From contig JANSYO010000013.1 of assembly GCA_024742395.1 (NCBI GenBank), forward strand, positions 30,525 to 94,524: a stretch of DNA of 64,000 nucleotides, read 5' to 3'. The notes below the pieces were generated by a model, which was given only the letters and a program-made list of their open reading frames with translations, made no database searches and was not told the origin of the DNA. Shown one piece after another: positions 28,941 through 37,996 of this stretch. This DNA comes from Cytophagales bacterium. Its GTDB lineage: Bacteria; Bacteroidota; Bacteroidia; Cytophagales; Spirosomataceae. A program made the translations under genes and the position numbers. Every line of letters begins with the position of its first letter. Position 1 is the first letter of the stretch.

Positions 28941-29468
28941 ATGGCAGAAGTAGTAGTAAAAGGTGGCAAAAAAGGAGCCGGTAAGCCTGATATGACTCCG
29001 ATGGTGGATTTAGGTTTTCTTTTGATTACGTTCTTTATTTACACCACCACGTTTAGTAAGCCTAATGTTATGGGGTTTGCTACACCAAAGAAGGAAGATG
29101 ATCCTGAAGTTACTGAGAAGGTAGATATAAAAGTATCTAATACGATCACAATAATTTTAGGAGAAGATGATAGAGTATTTTGGTATCAAGTACCTCTTCA
29201 ATCTGTAACAGCCGATGATCTTGTTGAAACAGATTACTCAGCTGAAGGGATTAGACAGGCTATTCTGGAAAGAAAAGCTAAGGCCTTGGATCAAAATGTA
29301 TGGACTGTAATTATTAAGCCTACAGACGATGCTACCTGGAAAAACACGGTAGATATTCTGGATGAAATGGCCATTACAGAAAGTGATAAGAAAGCGGTAG
29401 TAGATCTCCAAAGAGTGGAGAAAGAAGCCTACTATACGAAAATCGGTAAACCAATGCCGGTTGAATAA
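28941..29468 (+). CDS. exbD: ExbD/TolR biopolymer transport protein, copy 2
   Basis: 175 residues with the same plan as copy 1: basic Gly/Lys-rich N terminus, membrane helix with Asp23 in TPMVDLGFLLITFFI, and a periplasmic domain (DDRVFWYQVPLQSV, DVDILDEMAITES-like end). The two ExbDs are divergent in sequence, so they probably form a heteromeric complex or act as alternatives. Begins 2 bp after the first exbD; tonB follows after 34 bp. Confidence 0.92.
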   Translation: MAEVVVKGGKKGAGKPDMTPMVDLGFLLITFFIYTTTFSKPNVMGFATPKKEDDPEVTEKVDIKVSNTITIILGEDDRVFWYQVPLQSVTADDLVETDYSAEGIRQAILERKAKALDQNVWTVIIKPTDDATWKNTVDILDEMAITESDKKAVVDLQRVEKEAYYTKIGKPMPVE

Positions 29469-29502
29469 TAAAATTGAGATAATAATAGTAATCTGATACT
29501 AT

Positions 29503-30348
29503 ATGGATCCTAACAAAAGTAACGTAAGTGAAAGCTTAGATGATATTATCTTCAAAACAAGGAATAAGGAGTATGGTGCCTATTTCCTTAGGAAGAACTA
29601 TTCTAAGTTTTTAACGAAAGCGGCGGTTTACGGTATCGGTGCATGTTTACTTCTTATTGGAGGAGCTTGGGGCTTTCAAAAGTTCATAGCCCCTAATCTG
29701 GAGAAGGAACAAATCGATGTAGTTGATATTGACCTGTCTGCACTAAATGAAGATTTGGAAGAAGAGGAGCCACCTCCTCCGCCACCACCACCTGAAGAAG
29801 AGCCACCTCCACCTCCACCAGAAGTGAAGCAGGTTCAATTCCTTCCTCCTGAGCCTAAGGCTGATGAAGAAGTAGTAATTGAAGAGCCGCCTCCAACTAT
29901 CGAGGAGGTTGAGAAAGCAGTAATCTCTAATAAGGATGTAGAGGGTGATGACGTAACTGACGTTTTCACACCACCACCTCCACCACCTCCCGCTGTAACT
30001 AAACCTGCCGGTTTAGGAAAGCCTAAGGAAGAAGAGATTTTTACTGCGGTAGAACAACAACCTGAGTTTCCGGGTGGAACGTCTGAAATGTACAAATATA
30101 TTGGTAACAATATTAAGTACCCTGCTGCAGCTCAAAGAGCTAACGTATCCGGACGTGTATTCGTGAAGTTCGTGGTTGAAAAAGATGGTTCAATTGGTAA
30201 AATAGATGTTCTTAAAGGAATCGGATTTGGTTGTGACGAAGAAGCTATTCGAGTTATCAAGTCTATGCCAAAGTGGAATCCCGGACGTCAGAATGGAAAG
30301 AACGTTAGAGTATGGTTTACCATGCCTGTGTTCTATCAGTTAGAGTAA
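29503..30348 (+). CDS. tonB: TonB energy transducer
   Basis: 281 residues: an N-terminal cytoplasmic segment (SLDDIIFKTRNKEYGAYFLR, a form common in Bacteroidota TonB), one membrane helix (about 44-64), an acidic proline-rich spacer with runs of six to eight prolines (about 85-165), and a C-terminal TonB domain (about 205-281; FPGGTSEMYKYIGNNIKYP, VSGRVFVKFVVEKDGSIG, GRQNGKNVRVWFTMPVFY) that touches TonB boxes of outer-membrane receptors. Its stop overlaps the start of the next small gene. Confidence 0.94.
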   Translation: MDPNKSNVSESLDDIIFKTRNKEYGAYFLRKNYSKFLTKAAVYGIGACLLLIGGAWGFQKFIAPNLEKEQIDVVDIDLSALNEDLEEEEPPPPPPPPEEEPPPPPPEVKQVQFLPPEPKADEEVVIEEPPPTIEEVEKAVISNKDVEGDDVTDVFTPPPPPPPAVTKPAGLGKPKEEEIFTAVEQQPEFPGGTSEMYKYIGNNIKYPAAAQRANVSGRVFVKFVVEKDGSIGKIDVLKGIGFGCDEEAIRVIKSMPKWNPGRQNGKNVRVWFTMPVFYQLE

Positions 30349-30566
30349 TGCCGCAAAAGATAGATAATAATAAGCTGTGGAGGCTTACTAAAATAGCTCT
30401 CAATGTAGCTATGGGAATGGTTTATCTAATCATAGGTTTCTTTATCATTAAGAAGCAATGGTTTATTTCCAGTCTCGATATTACAGTAAGTTATGCACTG
30501 GGCGGAGTTTTGATACTCTATGGGGTATTCAGGATTTACCGAGTCTACAGCGAATCTAAAAAATGA
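30348..30566 (+). CDS. Small two-helix membrane protein
   Basis: 72 residues; the ATG at 30348 shares an A with the tonB stop (TAATG), so it is translated with tonB. After a short basic N terminus there are two hydrophobic helices (about 16-34, MGMVYLIIGFFII; about 45-62, ALGGVLILYGVFRIY). No family recognised; similar small proteins follow tonB in other Bacteroidota, as far as I recall. A strong terminator ends the transcript just after it. Confidence 0.75.
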   Translation: MPQKIDNNKLWRLTKIALNVAMGMVYLIIGFFIIKKQWFISSLDITVSYALGGVLILYGVFRIYRVYSESKK

Positions 30567-30567
30567 T

Positions 30568-30597
30568 AAAAAGGCCATCTTCTTGATGGCCTTTTTA
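30568..30597 (+). terminator. Intrinsic terminator after the exbB-tonB cluster
   Basis: GGCCATC (30573-30579) pairs with GATGGCC (30585-30591), loop TTCTT, extended by A/T pairs (AAAAA upstream, TTTTT downstream). Clear intrinsic terminator, possibly bidirectional. Confidence 0.88.
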
Positions 30598-30665
30598 TTT
30601 AACCAAACTTCATCATAAGAACCTGACGATCCGTTAAATGGTTAGTATAGAAAACAAAACAAATT

Positions 30666-31568
30666 ATGAGATACATTTTGCTATTAGCAGTCGCATTTTC
30701 TATTGTATCTTGTAATTCTTCTCAAAAAGCTGAAGAGTTACATGTTAATAAAGGTAGAATTACTGTAGCGGCTGATGAATCATTCAAACACATAGTAGAT
30801 GCACAGGTAGCTGCATATAAAGCCCATTATCCTGAAACGGAATTTGATGTTATTTATACACCTGAACAGAAAGCAATTGGGCTCATGCTGAGTGATTCAG
30901 CTGAACTTGCTGTAGTTTCCAGAGAGCTTACAGCAGAGGAACAAAAGTATTTTACCAGTCGTCAATTAGAATACTTACCCGGTAGAATGGCATGGGATGC
31001 GGTCGTACTTATTGTCAATAAAGAAAACCCGCTTGAAAAAATTACAACTTCTTCTATTAAAGAAATTCTAGAAGGAGAGAACACAGAAAGAAAGCTTGTT
31101 TTTGATAATAGCAGCTCAAGTAATCTTAACTTCTTGCTCAATTACTTTAACCCTCAGAATCTTTACAGAGAAAATATCTTTGCGGCGAATGGAACCTTAG
31201 ACGTTTTTAACTATATAGAGAAAAATAAAAAGGCCATCGGTGTAATTGGTATGAACTGGATCAGTGATGAAGACCATAAAGAATCCAGAGAACTTAGGGA
31301 AAGAGTAAAGATATTATCTGTAGGTGAAACTTTAGAAACAGTTTACCAACCTACCCTCTCCACTGTCAGAAAAAGCGAATACCCATTTATAAAGACCGTT
31401 TACCTACATACTACTCAGCACAGATGGGGAGTGGCAAAAGGCTTTGTTCGTTTCGCTTGTTCACAAATTGGGCAACTGGTAGTAGAAAAAATGGGATTAC
31501 AACCCTTTTATTTAATTCCTAAGAAGTACCAAATGTTCGATAGCAAAGAAATTGTTACGACAGAATAA
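30666..31568 (+). CDS. PstS-like substrate-binding lipoprotein
   Basis: 300 residues with a lipoprotein signal (MRYILLLAVAFSIVSC, Cys16) and a type II periplasmic-binding fold similar to phosphate-binding PstS (ITVAADESFKHIVDAQVAAY, AELAVVSRELTAEEQKYF, WDAVVLIVNKENPL, IGVIGMNWISDED). No permease or ATPase genes lie nearby, so uptake of phosphate is unproven; the setting between tonB and a TPR gene is a recurring Bacteroidota arrangement and may mean a role in the envelope or in sensing. It follows a terminator and has its own leader of about 70 bp. Confidence 0.82.
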   Translation: MRYILLLAVAFSIVSCNSSQKAEELHVNKGRITVAADESFKHIVDAQVAAYKAHYPETEFDVIYTPEQKAIGLMLSDSAELAVVSRELTAEEQKYFTSRQLEYLPGRMAWDAVVLIVNKENPLEKITTSSIKEILEGENTERKLVFDNSSSSNLNFLLNYFNPQNLYRENIFAANGTLDVFNYIEKNKKAIGVIGMNWISDEDHKESRELRERVKILSVGETLETVYQPTLSTVRKSEYPFIKTVYLHTTQHRWGVAKGFVRFACSQIGQLVVEKMGLQPFYLIPKKYQMFDSKEIVTTE

Positions 31569-31735
31569 TCCCTTTTATCTGTTAACATTTCATTTATAAA
31601 CTATTGATCTAGGAAAAAGTCAAATTAATACTGGAAAAGAGCAGTTACATTTAAAAAACTCTTTCGATACAGTTTCTTTTTTATTTATTTTGCGAACTCT
31701 TTTTTAAAAACAGATAACCTTAACAGGAAGTGAAG

Positions 31736-33451
31736 ATGAAGAAAATTATTAAATCACTGTTTTTAGCACTTTCTACGGTATTTTTATTCTCCGTAGCAAG
31801 TAAAGCTCAGACAGTAGAAGAAGGCTTAAGACACCTTAATGCCGAACGTTACTTAAAAGCTGGTGAAGTTTTTAATAAACTAACCACAGCTAATCCAACA
31901 GCTGAGAATTATTTTGAGCTTGGCCGTTATTACTTAAATACCGCTGACCCCGCTTCTAATATCAAGGCTGCGGAAGAAGCTTTCTCTAAAGGTAATGCTT
32001 TGGATAAAAACGGTAACCCAATTTCAATGATTGGATTGGCATGGGTAAAAATAGCTCAGAAAGATTTTGCCGGTGCAAAATTAATTCTTGATGACGTCTT
32101 CAAAAAAGGTAAATATGCTAAAGACTCTGAATTACTTTACAGAGCTGGTGAAGGATATGCCATTAAAGGTTTGCCTAACGATCCTGCAGAAGCCGTTTCT
32201 TACATAAACCAGGCTCTTGAAGTTAAAAAAGTAGACAACCCGGAGTATTACATGGTTCTTGCCAAAGCTTACGATATTCAAAACGAAGGTGGGGATGCAA
32301 TGAACGCATTGCAAAACGCCATCAGATTTAACCCAGCTGATAAGGCCTATGTATATTCTTTTATGTCAAGAATCTGGCTGCAAGGTAAAAACTACAAAGA
32401 AGCACAAGATGCTTTCAACAACTCTATTGCTGCGGATGTTGAGCACGCTCCAGCCTACAGATATCAATCATCTTTCCACCAAACATATCAGAACTGGGAT
32501 AAAGCTGCAGAAGCTGCAAGTAACTACCTGAAATACAGTGACGGTGATTGTGGAGCGAAATTAAGATATAGCAAGATCGCCTTCATTGCGAAAGATTTCG
32601 ACAATGTTCTAAAGACTTTAAAAGAGATCGAATCTTGCAATGAAGATCCAATTGTTCACAGATTATCAGGTATTGCTAAGTTTGAATTAGGTAATAGCAC
32701 AGAAGCTATTAATGATCTAAAAACCTACTTAGACAAAGCGGACAAAGAAGAGATTTTTGGACTTGATTATGGATTTATCGGTAGAGCATACCTTGCTCTA
32801 GACGATGAAGCAAATGTAGAGTCAAACGAGAAAATGGCTATCGAATACATGGAAAAAGCAATTGCCATGGAAGATACCACTTTTGATTACTACACTACTT
32901 TAGGTGCACATTTTCAGGAGAAAAAAGATTATCCTCAAGCCGCAAATTTCTACAAGAAGGCTGTAGACACTAAGAAAAAGCCAGATGGACAAGATTATTT
33001 CCGTCTTGGAATCCTGCAATATCAAATCCAGGATTGGCCTAATGCTGATGAGTCTTTTGATAAGGTAATTGAGTCTTACAAAGATACTTGGGCTCCACCA
33101 TATATCCTGAGTGCAAGAATTAAGACCTACCGTAACCCGGAAGATACTCTCTATTCTTACCATGAAAGGTATCAGCAATACTTAGATGTTTTAGGAGATG
33201 AAGGGAAGGCTAACCCTCAATTCAAAAGAGATGTAGCTGATGCTTATAAGTACTTAGCTGGTAGAGCAATGGCTGTTGATAAGGACATTGTAAAAGCTAC
33301 AGCACTAATTGATGAGTTACTTAAGTATGATCCTGATAATCAGGAAGCTATTCAATTGAAGAATTCAATTAATGGTATCGTACCTGAGGAAGAACTGATG
33401 GAAGACGGAGTTGCCTCTCCTGATAGCAGTAAAGCTGCCGGAGTGAAGTAA
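31736..33451 (+). CDS. Exported TPR-repeat protein
   Basis: 571 residues: signal peptide (MKKIIKSLFLALSTVFLFSVASKAQ) followed by a long solenoid of tetratricopeptide repeats, seen as recurring patterns such as AENYFELGRYYLNTADPASN, YYMVLAKAYDIQNEGGDAMN and FYKKAVDTKKKPDGQDYFRL. It is probably a periplasmic scaffold. It lies downstream of exbBD-tonB and the PstS-like gene. ATG 31736 is used over GTG 31730; an AGGAAG-like ribosome-binding sequence sits just before. Ends with an acidic, low-complexity tail and a strong terminator. Confidence 0.88.
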   Translation: MKKIIKSLFLALSTVFLFSVASKAQTVEEGLRHLNAERYLKAGEVFNKLTTANPTAENYFELGRYYLNTADPASNIKAAEEAFSKGNALDKNGNPISMIGLAWVKIAQKDFAGAKLILDDVFKKGKYAKDSELLYRAGEGYAIKGLPNDPAEAVSYINQALEVKKVDNPEYYMVLAKAYDIQNEGGDAMNALQNAIRFNPADKAYVYSFMSRIWLQGKNYKEAQDAFNNSIAADVEHAPAYRYQSSFHQTYQNWDKAAEAASNYLKYSDGDCGAKLRYSKIAFIAKDFDNVLKTLKEIESCNEDPIVHRLSGIAKFELGNSTEAINDLKTYLDKADKEEIFGLDYGFIGRAYLALDDEANVESNEKMAIEYMEKAIAMEDTTFDYYTTLGAHFQEKKDYPQAANFYKKAVDTKKKPDGQDYFRLGILQYQIQDWPNADESFDKVIESYKDTWAPPYILSARIKTYRNPEDTLYSYHERYQQYLDVLGDEGKANPQFKRDVADAYKYLAGRAMAVDKDIVKATALIDELLKYDPDNQEAIQLKNSINGIVPEEELMEDGVASPDSSKAAGVK

Positions 33452-33470
33452 TTAATGTATTTCATGGAAG

Positions 33471-33503
33471 AAAAAGCCTGACATATGTCAGGCTTTTTCT
33501 TTT
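33471..33503 (+). terminator. Intrinsic terminator after the TPR gene
   Basis: A perfect 28-base palindrome (33471-33498) with arms AAAAAGCCTGACAT/ATGTCAGGCTTTTT, continuing into further T residues. Works in principle on both strands. Confidence 0.9.
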
Positions 33504-33541
33504 GTATTGCTGAAGAGTAGTCAGCTTATCAGAATTAATGA

Positions 33542-33549
33542 TAAATTTG
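33542..33549 (+). promoter_or_regulatory. Bacteroidota -7 box (TAAATTTG) before adk
   Basis: Exact TAnnTTTG 26 bases before the adk ATG. No TTG at about 19 bases upstream. Confidence 0.45.
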
Positions 33550-33575
33550 CCTTTTTGTAACCAAAACTCTCTTTG

Positions 33576-34148
33576 ATGTTTAATCTTGTAATTTTTGGCC
33601 CTCCGGGAGCAGGAAAAGGAACCCAATCTGCCAAAATAATCGAAAAGTACAATCTAGCTCATATCTCCACAGGCGATATGTTCAGAATGCATATAAGTCA
33701 GGATACTGCCCTTGGAAAAAAAGTTAAGGAACTTTTGGCCGAAGGGATATTAGTACCCGATTCTATCACTATCAGCATGCTGGAAGAAGAAGTTGATGCC
33801 AATCCTGATGTTTCGGGTTTTATTTTTGATGGCTTTCCCAGAACAGTAGCTCAGGCAGAGTCACTAGATACTTTTTTGGCGTCTAAAGACGAAAGTATTA
33901 ATCTGGTTCTTCAACTTGATGTAGACCAGGAAGAGATCAGACACAGAATTGAAGAAAGAAGAAAAGTTAGTGGTAGAGCCGATGATGATGCCACTAAATT
34001 AATACGAAGAATCGACGAGTATTTTGAAAAAACGGTTCATGTTTTGCCCTATTATGAAAAGCACAATAAGCTCGTCAAAATAAAAGGTGTGGGTGAAATA
34101 GAGGATATTTTCACAAACATTTCAAAAGAAATAGATAAGCATATCTAA
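33576..34148 (+). CDS. adk: Adenylate kinase
   Basis: Interconverts ATP + AMP and 2 ADP. 190 residues with the P-loop GPPGAGKGTQS (about 8-18), the AMP-binding HISTGDMFRMHI, GFIFDGFPRTVAQAE and RIEERRKVSGRADDD. The lid is short, with no zinc-binding cysteines, as in the short-form enzymes common in this phylum. ATG 33576 is chosen over an adjacent upstream TTG. obg follows 74 bp downstream on the same strand. Confidence 0.96.
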   Translation: MFNLVIFGPPGAGKGTQSAKIIEKYNLAHISTGDMFRMHISQDTALGKKVKELLAEGILVPDSITISMLEEEVDANPDVSGFIFDGFPRTVAQAESLDTFLASKDESINLVLQLDVDQEEIRHRIEERRKVSGRADDDATKLIRRIDEYFEKTVHVLPYYEKHNKLVKIKGVGEIEDIFTNISKEIDKHI

Positions 34149-34222
34149 CCGTTAAATCGGATTCTGGTCATTTCTTTTAAATTAAATCTTATCCTCTTTA
34201 CTTTTACTAAAGCAACTTCTAA

Positions 34223-35209
34223 ATGTCAGGGAACTTCATTGATTACGTAAAATTGCATTGCAAATCCGGAAAGGGAGGTGCTGGTTCCACTCATTTTAGA
34301 AGAGAAAAGTTCGTTGACAAAGGTGGGCCTGATGGTGGCGACGGTGGCAGAGGAGGCCATATTATCTTAAAAGGTAATGCTCAGTTATGGACATTGATCC
34401 ATTTAAGATATCAAAAGCATATAAAAGCTGGCAATGGTGTAGCAGGCGGTGGAAGTCGCAGTACAGGTGCTCAAGGTCAGGATACGTATGTGGAAGTTCC
34501 TCTTGGTACTGTAATACGGAATGCCGAAACCAATGAAATATTGGCGGAAATTACTGAGGACAAGGAAGAGATTATCCTTTTCGAAGGTGGTAGAGGGGGT
34601 TTAGGAAACTCTCATTTCAAGACCTCTACCAAACAGACGCCTCATTACTCTCAACCGGGCGAACCCGGGAAAGAAGATTGGCTGATTTTTGAATTGAAGG
34701 TTTTAGCCGATGTGGGTCTTGTAGGATTTCCCAATGCCGGAAAAAGTACATTACTCTCTGTGGTATCTGCTGCCAAACCTCAGATTGCCGATTATGCCTT
34801 TACTACTTTAACCCCAAATCTGGGAGTAGTAAATTATTATGATGAAAAATCATTTATCATAGCAGATATACCGGGAATCATTGAAGGAGCGGCTGAAGGA
34901 AAAGGACTTGGATTGCGATTCTTAAGACATATTGAACGTAATTCCATCTTGCTTTTTATTGTTTCAGCTGAAGATGAAGATATTAAAGGCCAGTACAACA
35001 CCCTTCTAAACGAATTAAAAAAACATAATCCTCAATTATTAGATAAAAAGAGGGTTCTGGGAATATCAAAAATTGATGTTCTGGAAGAAAAAGAATTAAA
35101 AAAAATAATGAAGAAACTACCCAAGGATTTACCTTCAGTAGCATTTTCTTCGTTAACCCTAACCGGAATAGACGAGCTAAAAGATCTTCTTTGGAAACAA
35201 ATGGAATAG
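34223..35209 (+). CDS. obgE: Obg-family GTPase (ribosome assembly)
   Basis: A 328-residue essential GTPase bound to the 50S subunit. The N-terminal glycine-rich Obg fold (about 1-158: [34 protein letters not shown]) precedes a G domain with G1 GFPNAGKST, the switch [11 protein letters not shown]3 DIPGIIEGA and G4 as SKID rather than NKxD. It has no C-terminal OCT extension, as in shorter Obg proteins. Probably follows adk in one transcript. Confidence 0.96.
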   Translation: MSGNFIDYVKLHCKSGKGGAGSTHFRREKFVDKGGPDGGDGGRGGHIILKGNAQLWTLIHLRYQKHIKAGNGVAGGGSRSTGAQGQDTYVEVPLGTVIRNAETNEILAEITEDKEEIILFEGGRGGLGNSHFKTSTKQTPHYSQPGEPGKEDWLIFELKVLADVGLVGFPNAGKSTLLSVVSAAKPQIADYAFTTLTPNLGVVNYYDEKSFIIADIPGIIEGAAEGKGLGLRFLRHIERNSILLFIVSAEDEDIKGQYNTLLNELKKHNPQLLDKKRVLGISKIDVLEEKELKKIMKKLPKDLPSVAFSSLTLTGIDELKDLLWKQME

Positions 35210-35273
35210 TCTTTGCTCTATAGTGCTTTCATACAGAGACTAATACACAAAATCCATTTATTTGGGTTAGGAC

Positions 35274-37991
35274 ATGAAATTTATTCGACAAGCACTGCTA
35301 TTATACCTGGTATTTCTTTGCCCAATCATAAAGGGGCAGGGTTTGGATATTACTTTTCCCTCAGAACGAGCAGTCTTCCAAAGAAACAATGGCAACGCCT
35401 CCATTATTTATATTGCCGGTAACTATAGAACGAAGCTTGATAAGATAGAAGCTAAACTTGATGCTATTCAGGGTGGTCAAAGTATAGGATGGACCACCAT
35501 AGTAGACAGGCCTTTCTTTGGTAATTACAGAGGTTCTCTTGTGGCTGCAGGAGGATGGTACAAACTGTCGGTTAGAGGATGGTATCAGGGCCAGGTAGTC
35601 GCAGAAAGTACCGTGAATAAATTTGGAATTGGAGAGGTTTTCCTTATTTCGGGCCAATCCAACGCTCAAGGCTATTTTGGTAGAGGACAGCGTGGTGCCT
35701 ATGATGATAGAGTTAATGTGGTCTCCAATTTTATCAGTGAAAGCGGTAATCAACCTCCATATCCATCTTTTGGTCATTTGGATGCCGAATCTCCCATTGC
35801 TCCTACAGGTAAAGGAGCATGGTACTGGGGAGAATTAGGCGATATGCTGGCGGCACAATTAAATGTCCCAATCTTGTTTATGAATGCGGCCTGGGAAGGA
35901 TTTCAAGTTTCTCAATTTGCGAAATCTTCAGACGGAGCACCTGGAGTTAATCCTTACTCTTACAACCAAGCTCCACCTGGCTACCCTTTCGGTAGTATTG
36001 CTGATGCTTTACATTTTTATACGAACCTTACAGGAATTCGTGCAATTTTATGGCATCAGGGAGAAAGCGATAATTATTTGAGCACGGGGTTTAATCAATA
36101 TGCCAATGACTTACTTAAAGTTATCAATGATACAAAAGGTAAAACAGGTAAAGATATAAGTTGGGTAGTCGCCAGGGTTTCAAAGGACGCAAACAGAACT
36201 TTTCAGCCTATCATTGATGCTCAAAATTTCGTTATAAATAATCATGGCAATGTCTTCGCCGGACCAAACACTGACAACATTTTTGACAGAACAGATGGGG
36301 TGCATTTTTCTACTTCCGGGTTTTCAAAAGTAGCCAATGCATGGGCACAGTCATTAAACCAGGACTTCTTTCAAAGATCTACACCACAATTTGGAAACCC
36401 TCCGTTGCAAATTCAGCCCTTTTGTGGTTTAGAGGATAAGTCAAAACCAATGCTTCTTTCCGCCCCTCAAGGCTATGTCAGTTATAACTGGAATACCGGA
36501 AGTAAGGAGCGTACCTTACAAATTGGGCCTGGTTTCTATCAGGGACTGGCAAAAGATATTTTTGGAAATGTATATTACTCCGCTCCTATAGCCTATGACA
36601 ATTCTCTCATACCTACAAAACCTACTTTAACGGCTTCTGGTCCTACAGAGTTTTGTGCGGGTCAAAGTGTAGAGCTAATTACGAATAATGATTTTCAAAA
36701 TTACTGGAGTAATGGAGCTGAAGGCAAAAAGATTACCGTTCAGAATGCAGGTGAGTATTTTGTAACTCATGTTAATATTTACTCATGCAATGCCAGCAGC
36801 AATTCGGTTAAAGTCACCAATTTCCCAACACCTCAGCCACAAATAATAGCTTCTGGCCCACTGGAAATTTGTTCAGATCAATCTTTGACCTTATCTACTA
36901 ATCTTGAAAATGGAATTATTTGGAGTACGGGCGATCAAACTAAAGATATTGTAATCAATACTTCCGGGTTCTATTCCTTAAAAGGGAAAAATGAATTTGG
37001 GTGTGAAGGTCAATCAGAAACTGTAGAAGTTAAAATCAAACCCGCAGCCATTCAGCCCTTAGCAGTCAATTTAGGTGAAGATGTTTTTTGTCAAAAAGAC
37101 TCTACAATTCTTCGGGTAACCAATCTTCAAAACATGAAATGGAGTACAGGGGCCAGTACATCTGAACTCATCGTGTCTACTACAGGAGAGTACTTTGCAT
37201 TGAATACGAATGAGTTTGGCTGTACCGCCAAATCAAAAACCTTTAATATTCTGGTTAATCCTATCCCCCAAAAGCCTTCCATAATTATTGAAGGTGATAT
37301 AGAGGTGTGCGATGACGAGATTGTAAAACTTAAAGCTAGCTCTGCTTACAGATACCATTGGAATACCGGCCATACCGAAGAGGAGATTGAAGTTAAAGCC
37401 TCAAAAGAGGTTTTCTTAAAAACATCCAATGAATTTGGCTGCTTCTCAGATGCCTCTGACCCGGTAGGCGTAGTCATTCTCGAAAAACCCAAAAATCCCA
37501 ATATCCTGCAGACCGGTACATTTACCCTTTCGTCTGTTTTTAGTACTGATACTTCAGATATAGATTATCAGTGGCAAGTTAATGATCAGGCTTTAGACAA
37601 AAATGCTCATTTTATTAAAGCCAGAGTTAGCGGAGATTACACCGTTCGGGGACTTCGAACCTATCAATTACAAAACGGTAATTCTAAAACATGCACCTCG
37701 GAACTTTCTGAGCCATATCAATATTATATAGATCCAAATTCAAAAGGATTTAGTATCTATCCGAACCCAATTGAGGATGGTATCGTACATATTGAAACTC
37801 TTGAAGATGTTGATAATGCAACTGTAACTATTTACGGTTTAGATGGCAGGCCATTCTTTACAGATTATGTAGACGTATTTAATGAACCAAAGACCTTTGA
37901 TATTCATAAAATACCTACCGGTAAGTACATCATAAAAGTTAGAAACAATCGTTCAAGGTTTTATAAGAAAATAATGATTGAGCAACCATAA
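35274..37991 (+). CDS. T9SS-secreted sialate O-acetylesterase-like protein with four Ig-like repeats
   Basis: A 905-residue protein with a signal peptide (ends near IIKGQ), a beta-sandwich (about 25-118), then a SASA/SGNH esterase domain with nucleophile motif LISGQSNAQG (Ser129), ILWHQGESDN (about 258-267) and catalytic Asp341/His344 in DGVHFS. There follow four repeats of about 85 residues, each with a Cys near the start (FCAGQSVEL, ICSDQSLTL, FCQKDSTIL, VCDDEIVKL), a W..G motif and a Cys near the end (NEFGC), and then a C-terminal T9SS type A sorting domain (YPNPIEDGIVHIE, IPTGKYIIKV). It should be exported to the cell surface and perhaps deacetylates a glycan, but the substrate is unknown. 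Tandem paralogue follows after 5 bp. Confidence 0.85.
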   Translation: MKFIRQALLLYLVFLCPIIKGQGLDITFPSERAVFQRNNGNASIIYIAGNYRTKLDKIEAKLDAIQGGQSIGWTTIVDRPFFGNYRGSLVAAGGWYKLSVRGWYQGQVVAESTVNKFGIGEVFLISGQSNAQGYFGRGQRGAYDDRVNVVSNFISESGNQPPYPSFGHLDAESPIAPTGKGAWYWGELGDMLAAQLNVPILFMNAAWEGFQVSQFAKSSDGAPGVNPYSYNQAPPGYPFGSIADALHFYTNLTGIRAILWHQGESDNYLSTGFNQYANDLLKVINDTKGKTGKDISWVVARVSKDANRTFQPIIDAQNFVINNHGNVFAGPNTDNIFDRTDGVHFSTSGFSKVANAWAQSLNQDFFQRSTPQFGNPPLQIQPFCGLEDKSKPMLLSAPQGYVSYNWNTGSKERTLQIGPGFYQGLAKDIFGNVYYSAPIAYDNSLIPTKPTLTASGPTEFCAGQSVELITNNDFQNYWSNGAEGKKITVQNAGEYFVTHVNIYSCNASSNSVKVTNFPTPQPQIIASGPLEICSDQSLTLSTNLENGIIWSTGDQTKDIVINTSGFYSLKGKNEFGCEGQSETVEVKIKPAAIQPLAVNLGEDVFCQKDSTILRVTNLQNMKWSTGASTSELIVSTTGEYFALNTNEFGCTAKSKTFNILVNPIPQKPSIIIEGDIEVCDDEIVKLKASSAYRYHWNTGHTEEEIEVKASKEVFLKTSNEFGCFSDASDPVGVVILEKPKNPNILQTGTFTLSSVFSTDTSDIDYQWQVNDQALDKNAHFIKARVSGDYTVRGLRTYQLQNGNSKTCTSELSEPYQYYIDPNSKGFSIYPNPIEDGIVHIETLEDVDNATVTIYGLDGRPFFTDYVDVFNEPKTFDIHKIPTGKYIIKVRNNRSRFYKKIMIEQP

Positions 37992-37996
37992 GGTAA

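Noticed and set aside
29835..30110. Antisense open frame rich in glycine over tonB
   Set aside because: It is the shadow of the proline-rich stretch (poly-Pro codons read as Gly on the other strand).
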